The position numbers were made by a program, and so were the translations under genes. The notes under the pieces are model-generated. The model was given only the letters and a program-made list of their open reading frames with translations, was not told the DNA's origin and made no database searches. A stretch of 64,000 nucleotides of DNA from Streptomyces sp. NBC_01485 (GTDB lineage Bacteria; Actinomycetota; Actinomycetes; Streptomycetales; Streptomycetaceae): assembly GCF_036227125.1 (NCBI RefSeq), contig NZ_CP109435.1, positions 6,634,001 to 6,698,000 of the forward strand. Reading direction: 5' to 3'. Below are positions 62,965 to 64,000 of the stretch, piece by piece. Numbering within the stretch: the first letter of the stretch is position 1; each line of letters opens with the position of its first letter.

Positions 62965-63378
62965 CGGCGGCCATGGCAGTCCTGTAGTCCGATTCGGGCA
63001 CCCTCCGCAGTCCTCCGGACGCGCTCCGTACCTCGCCCGGGCGCATATGCCGATGATCGTCACGCAGCGTAGAGGAACTATGTCCCTGAGTGACGAGACT
63101 GGTGTATCGTCCCGACAGGGGCTGCGCCGTGCACGTTCGGCGTCAGGGATGGACATTGCAGACTTGTGAGGGGGGCGACGGGCGATGCACGGCCTATGGA
63201 CGAACGATCCGACGCGGTGGAGCCGCCGACGGCGACCCTGGCACCCGGCCGCGTGCGGACACGGTCACGACACCCGCCACAGCCATCACCACCACAGGCG
63301 CGGCGGCCACCGCGGGCACGCGCGGCCGGTGCCCCGGGACCCGAGGAATCCGGGAGTGACGCGGACCGGGAGGAACCG
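62965..63378. other. Intergenic region before the c-di-GMP protein gene
   Basis: I support no separate gene in these 414 bases. The first ~110 contain a BldD-like palindrome and a relatively A/T-rich promoter-like stretch. The frame of the downstream gene is open back to an ATG at 63196, so the last ~180 bases could encode an extra disordered N-terminus (MDERSDAVEPPTATLAPG...). Codon third positions there are less G/C-biased, and the downstream GTG has the better ribosome site. Confidence 0.6.
63060..63072. promoter_or_regulatory. Candidate BldD box
   Basis: The 13-mer tcacgcagcgtag matches the published BldD consensus TnACnC(A/T)GnGTnA, as I remember it, at every fixed position except the last. 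BldD with c-di-GMP represses developmental genes and several c-di-GMP enzyme genes, so a site upstream of a GGDEF-type gene fits. Confidence 0.45.
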
Positions 63379-64000
63379 GTGAGCTCGCCGCCGACCTCCA
63401 CGACCCTCCTCGACGGAGCCCTGCGCACGCAGCCTCCGACGGGGACACCGCGCACCGCGCCGCCGTCCACCGGCGGCCTCGGATCGAACCTGGTCCACCA
63501 ACTGCTGCTCGCCCTCGTGTGCGCCGGATACGCCGTCGGTTCCGCGCTCGGCTGGGGCTCCGACCAACTCGCGCTGATCATGGGCGACTTCGGGCTCGCC
63601 GGCGCGGCAGGCACCGCCGCCGTGTCGTGCTTCCTCTACGGGCGCACCCGACGCGTCCGCTTTCGACCCGCCTGGCTGCTGTTCTCGCTGTCCTCGGCGA
63701 TGGCGGCCCTCGGCAACCTGGTCTGGGGGTGGTACGAGGTGGTCCTGGGGCGGCCCGTGCCCAGCCCCAGCTTCGCCGACCTGTTCTTCCTGTGCTTCGC
63801 GCCCCCCGCCATCGTGGGGCTGCTCGTGCTCGCCGCCCGGCCCATGACGAAGGCCGGCTGGGTCTGCCTGGCGCTGGACGCCTGGCTGATCGCCGGCTCA
63901 CTGCTCACCCTCTCCTGGAGCCTCGCGCTCGCCCAGGCGGCGAAGTTCGACGGGCCGAGCGTGGCCCACGCGGCGCTGTCACTGGCGTACCCGATGCTCG
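63379..64000 (+). CDS. cdgE: N-terminal part of a membrane c-di-GMP signalling protein, probably CdgE-like
   Basis: The frame is open to the window's right edge (about 207 codons visible). The start is the GTG preceded by GGGAGG at ideal spacing. After a Thr/Pro-rich lead (about 40 residues) come membrane helices in the form LLLALVCAGYAVGSALGW, GLAGAAGTAAVSCFLYG, WLLFSLSSAMAALGNLVWGWYEV, FLCFAPPAIVGLLVLAA and LALDAWLIAGSLLTLSWSLAL. This is the N-terminal module I associate with streptomycete GGDEF(-EAL) proteins such as CdgE, encoded at this locus in S. coelicolor. The signalling domains lie beyond the window, so the assignment rests on the membrane module and gene order. An in-frame ATG at 63196 is an alternative start. 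Confidence 0.65.
   Translation, partial: MSSPPTSTTLLDGALRTQPPTGTPRTAPPSTGGLGSNLVHQLLLALVCAGYAVGSALGWGSDQLALIMGDFGLAGAAGTAAVSCFLYGRTRRVRFRPAWLLFSLSSAMAALGNLVWGWYEVVLGRPVPSPSFADLFFLCFAPPAIVGLLVLAARPMTKAGWVCLALDAWLIAGSLLTLSWSLALAQAAKFDGPSVAHAALSLAYPML

Overview
The window is a GC-rich actinomycete chromosome segment and almost certainly Streptomyces. The evidence is strong third-position G/C bias, frequent GTG starts, four-base ATGA/GTGA gene overlaps, a rare in-frame TTA codon, and a core gene order I recognise from Streptomyces: sdaA-glyA-gcvH-gcvT, an opp-type transporter, cysteine desulfurase/mnmA, ligA-rmdB-gatCAB, then a second c-di-GMP gene at the right edge. I saw no rRNA, tRNA, CRISPR array or insertion sequence.

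The left ~11.8 kb is accessory. Bases 1-9.6 kb hold the edge of a biosynthetic cluster. On the plus strand are the end of a PhzD-type isochorismatase and a PhzE-type ADIC synthase, which together make dihydro-3-hydroxyanthranilate. Facing them across a perfect 20-bp terminator hairpin is a minus-strand block: MDR oxidoreductase, SRPBCC protein, acyl-adenylating enzyme, aromatic FAD monooxygenase, a large FAD/NAD(P)-binding protein resembling the nitrosuccinate-forming CreE family, and a remnant of its usual partner, a CMLE-superfamily lyase (CreD-like). The remnant has lost its middle and its reading frame. The gene set suggests an aspartate-nitrosuccinate (nitrous acid) pathway acting on a 3-hydroxyanthranilate-type o-aminophenol, possibly by diazotisation. 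The lyase is broken in this copy. Bases 9.8-11.8 kb are a small toxin-antitoxin island: an RHH-like antitoxin/PIN pair, and an AbiEi antitoxin with a frameshifted, truncated AbiEii toxin.

From ~11.9 kb the window is core chromosome. Serine/glycine metabolism comes first: serine deaminase, SHMT, GcvH and GcvT under a tandem glycine riboswitch, with two SseB-family genes beside them. A five-gene oligopeptide ABC transporter follows (C-A-B-D-F order), then a secreted M1 peptidase, a TRIC-like channel, a membrane-anchored esterase, a thioesterase, a divergent WYL regulator pair, a low-complexity lipoprotein, and a TetR regulator divergent from a tiny membrane protein with repeated operator half-sites. 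The sulfur/tRNA block (cysteine desulfurase, mnmA) is interrupted on the minus strand by a Tat-exported multicopper oxidase and an amidase. DUF427, LOG (with a premature amber stop), SDR and MetE-like genes lead to ligA.

The right third carries rmdB (GGDEF-EAL, with a TTA codon), gatC-gatA-small membrane protein-gatB, an MMPL exporter with a GNAT gene overlapping its end, small membrane and charged proteins, a ~1,030-residue LuxR-type ATPase regulator carrying an in-frame palindromic repeat, a RelE/ParE-like small protein, a sugar dehydrogenase-like lipoprotein, an aldo/keto reductase, a D-2-hydroxyacid dehydrogenase, and the start of a second membrane c-di-GMP protein (probably cdgE) preceded by a BldD-like box.
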